A stretch of 64,000 nt of DNA from Deltaproteobacteria bacterium (GTDB lineage Bacteria; Myxococcota; JACRCW01), in assembly GCA_016218805.1 (NCBI GenBank), contig JACRCW010000080.1:1-64000 (forward strand), written 5' to 3'. The notes below the pieces were generated by a model that saw only the letters and a list, made by a program, of their open reading frames with translations, searched no databases and was not told the origin of the DNA. Positions 60,095-64,000 of the stretch are shown piece after piece. The translations under genes were made by a program, and so were the position numbers. Position 1 is the first letter of the stretch. Each line of letters begins with the position of its first letter.

Positions 60095-61246
60095 ATGCTG
60101 GGACGCCATGACGAGCTTTCCGAGTTGAAGCGCCTGCTGAAGCGCTTCCCGGTGGTGGCCATTGTTGGGCCACGGCAGGTGGGCAAGACCACGCTGGCGC
60201 TGCGGTTGCTTCGTGACATGCCCGGAACCCATCTTGATATGGAGAACCCCGCAGACGCGCGGAGAATGGAGGACCCTGCCACCACGCTCGGACCGTTGCG
60301 CGGCCTGGTGGTCATTGACGAGGTTCAGCGCCTTCCCGGGGTCTTTTCGCTCCTGCGTGTGCTGGCGGACCGGCCGCGGTCTCCCGCCCGGTTCCTGGTA
60401 CTCGGCAGCGCATCACCGGAGCTGCTGCGCCAATCCTCTGAGACGCTGGCCGGGCGTATGGCCTACCTGGACCTGTCGGGTTTCCTGCTGCGAGACACCG
60501 GTGCCCGCGCCTGGCGCAGACTCTGGCTGCGCGGCGGCTTTCCCAGGTCATTCCTGGCCCGCAGTGACGCGGACAGCTTTGAGTGGCGTCAGCACTTCCA
60601 GCGCACCTTCCTGGAGCGGGATCTGCCCCAGTTGGGCGTGACCACCGGCGCCGCCACCCTGGGCCGGTTCTGGGCCATGCTTGCTCACGTGCACGGCCAG
60701 GTGTGGAACGCGTCGCGCTTCGGCAGCGCGTTTGGCGTTGCGGACACCACGGCCCGCCGCTATCTGGACCTGCTTGAGGCGACCTTCATGGTGCAGGTCC
60801 TGCGCCCGTGGAGCGACAACCGGGGCAAGCGCCTGGTCAAGTCTCCCAAGGTGTACTTCCGGGACTCAGGCGTCCTCCACCAGCTCCTGGATGTCAGAAC
60901 TGGTGCGTCGTTGCTGGTGCACCCGGCCGTCGGGGCGTCCTTCGAGGGGTTCGCCCTCGCTCAGGTGATGGCCACCCTGGGCGCCACCCCACGGGAGTGC
61001 CACTTCTGGGCCACGCACCACGCCGCCGAGTTGGACCTCGTCGTTGAGCGCGCGGGCTCCCTGCTTGGCTTTGAGTTCAAGCATACGGTGGCGCCGCGCG
61101 TGACACCCTCCATGCGGATTGCCATGGAAGACCTGGGGCTCAAGCGGTTGGACGTCATCCACCTTGGCAAGGACACCTATCCTTTGGCCAAGGGGATTCG
61201 CGCCGTGTCGGTTGGCCGGGTGCTGGATGACGTCGGGCGGCTTTGA
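60095..61246 (+). CDS. AAA-type ATPase with DUF4143 domain
   Basis: A 383-residue protein of a widespread family of unknown role. The ATPase part (about 1-160) has Walker A VAIVGPRQVGKTTLALRLL and Walker B GLVVIDEVQRLPGVFSLLRVL. The C-terminal DUF4143 part includes RRYLDLLEATFMVQVLRPW, KSPKVYFRDSGVLHQLL and an REase-like segment ELDLVVERAGSLLGFEFKHTVAP. That last D..EFK pattern resembles PD-(D/E)XK nuclease cores. It starts at an ATG right after an inverted repeat. A nucleic-acid or defence role is possible, not shown. Confidence 0.9.
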   Translation: MLGRHDELSELKRLLKRFPVVAIVGPRQVGKTTLALRLLRDMPGTHLDMENPADARRMEDPATTLGPLRGLVVIDEVQRLPGVFSLLRVLADRPRSPARFLVLGSASPELLRQSSETLAGRMAYLDLSGFLLRDTGARAWRRLWLRGGFPRSFLARSDADSFEWRQHFQRTFLERDLPQLGVTTGAATLGRFWAMLAHVHGQVWNASRFGSAFGVADTTARRYLDLLEATFMVQVLRPWSDNRGKRLVKSPKVYFRDSGVLHQLLDVRTGASLLVHPAVGASFEGFALAQVMATLGATPRECHFWATHHAAELDLVVERAGSLLGFEFKHTVAPRVTPSMRIAMEDLGLKRLDVIHLGKDTYPLAKGIRAVSVGRVLDDVGRL

Positions 61247-61341
61247 CCGGCTGACGTCCTGGGCGGATGTCTCATCCGAACCCCGGGGCGGTGCGGGATT
61301 GCCTGGACCCGGCTCGTGCGCGCCGCAGGCTCCCTCGCGGC

Positions 61342-63267
<1,926 letters not shown>

Positions 63268-63408
63268 GGCTGCTCTCTCCTCGTTCCGGGCCCGGGCGGC
63301 CGTGCCGCCCATGGGACTTGTCGTCCGCCCGCACGGCGCACCCGCGCGTGGCGTATCCTTGGTTTCTGCCTCGTTCCCCGCGGTCGCCCCGGGGTCGTTA
63401 CCGCGCGC

Positions 63409-63436
63409 ACCATAAGCACCCCGGGCCGCCCGTCAA
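63409..63436 (-). promoter_or_regulatory. candidate dnaK promoter
   Basis: On the minus strand TTGACG (63436-63431) is followed by 16 bases and TATGGT (63414-63409), a good match to a sigma-70-type -35/-10 pair; the -35 in context (CCCTTGACG) also recalls the CTTGA part of heat-shock boxes. Transcription would begin about 63402, leaving a leader of about 135 bases before the dnaK start. No CIRCE inverted repeat was seen. Confidence 0.5.
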
Positions 63437-63486
63437 GGGGTGGAGACGCTCATCGGCACGGGGCTGGCATGCGGAAAACCGCCCGT

Positions 63487-64000
63487 TCAGCCCTGGTCGT
63501 CCTGGTACACGCGAACCTGGCTCACCTGGTACTGCCGCCTGCCCGCCGCCCTTTCCGGAATGCGGTCGCGCACGGCCCCCTGGTGGGACCTGGGGGCGGG
63601 CGGATCACGCCGCTCAAACAGTTCCCCGTTGTCCCCGTCCACGTAGAAGCGCCGCTCCCCGCCGTCGCCCGGGTCGTTGAACCTGTAGAACACCTTGCCA
63701 TCGGCGTCGTAGTCGCGCCCCTTGACCACGACAAAGTGGTCCGTCACCCGGTCCCTGTTGGCCTCGCCGCCGGGCGCCTTCCCCTGTGCACGGTTGGCCC
63801 GTTGCTGCTCCCGGTCCTTATAGCTGACACCCACCAGCACCGGCCGCCCGCGGTCCAGGCAAGTGTCGATGTAGTTGCGCCCGATCTGGGCCTGCAGCGG
63901 ATTGACCAGGACGCGGCCGTCGTCATCCTCTTCGTCCGCAACCTGGATGGCTGAATAGGGCCCCGCCAGGCGCGGTCCCGTTTCGCCATTGGCGTCGTCC
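63487..64000 (-). CDS. C-terminal part of a C39-like peptidase-domain protein (5' partial)
   Basis: The frame is open to the window edge and gives at least 170 residues. NPLQAQIGRNYIDTCLDRGRPVLVGVSYKD is followed by TDHFVVVKGRDYDADG and FYRFNDPGDGGERRFYVD. The pattern 'PVLVGVS...DHFVVVKG...NDPG' is that of the C-terminal half of papain-like peptidase C39 domains, where the His sits in DHFVVV and an Asp in NDPG. The catalytic Cys would lie upstream, outside the window. It may be secreted; it ends 220 bases from dnaK. Confidence 0.65.
   Translation of the reverse strand, partial: DDANGETGPRLAGPYSAIQVADEEDDDGRVLVNPLQAQIGRNYIDTCLDRGRPVLVGVSYKDREQQRANRAQGKAPGGEANRDRVTDHFVVVKGRDYDADGKVFYRFNDPGDGGERRFYVDGDNGELFERRDPPAPRSHQGAVRDRIPERAAGRRQYQVSQVRVYQDDQG

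Overview
The window is GC-rich DNA (by eye around 70 percent G+C, strong G/C bias at third codon positions, many GTG starts) from a Gram-negative bacterium. The best guess is a member of the Myxococcota. Reasons: Ser-rich and Asp-Ala-Gly-rich lipoprotein linkers, cysteine-rich DUF4215-type repeats, a PilZ-Ser/Thr kinase-PEGA fusion, an atypical PilZ-receiver protein, an ExbB-ExbD-TonB system and a sigma-54 type promoter. Family or genus cannot be fixed from this sequence alone.

Layout. 1-20,960 is mostly housekeeping and envelope genes: a RimK-like ligase, a lipoprotein with calcium-loop-like repeats, selenide water dikinase read through an in-frame TGA as a selenoprotein, cell-surface lipoproteins, a PilZ-kinase fusion, UDP-glucose dehydrogenase, pyruvate kinase and a Bat-like operon (VWA, TPR, BatD, TPR/SH3). 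20,965-27,700 is a plastic accessory stretch: three related secreted fibre-like proteins (one frameshifted), a stray copy of one signal-peptide region, an Rpn-family nuclease gene followed by a decayed copy of its own 3' end, a ParD/ParE-like toxin-antitoxin pair and Ser-rich or CsgG-like exported proteins. 27,785-31,700 holds small unrelated genes, FabF, a CBS-domain protein and a ribbon-helix-helix gene preceded by a large AT-rich inverted repeat. 31,703-37,450 is one long minus-strand gene string: exbB, exbD, tonB, an FmdB-like zinc ribbon, an RlmM-like methyltransferase, a PilZ-receiver protein, a GAPDH-fold protein and a membrane protein.

37,655-41,529 contains three genes of unknown function and then a 340-base non-coding stretch with weak 22-base periodicity. 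41,871-48,696 is a complete phosphate regulon: phoR and phoB on the minus strand diverge from pstS-pstC-pstA-pstB-phoU, with a Pho box between them. 48,806-51,874 is a compact nap operon behind a textbook -24/-12 promoter; its NapB is a minimal dihaem domain on a long repeat linker. 51,883-58,948 is a tightly overlapping minus-strand operon of aspS, glpA, glpB, a fused substrate-binding/permease protein and its ABC ATPase. 59,047 to the end has a DUF58 protein, a DUF4143-type ATPase behind an inverted repeat, dnaK with a visible promoter, and the 3' part of a C39-peptidase-like gene that runs off the window.

The clearest non-routine points are the selenocysteine SelD with a hairpin directly after the TGA, the sigma-54-driven napA plus repeat-tethered napB, the duplication-rich segment around the Rpn gene, and two or three palindromic or periodic DNA elements placed in front of small regulators.
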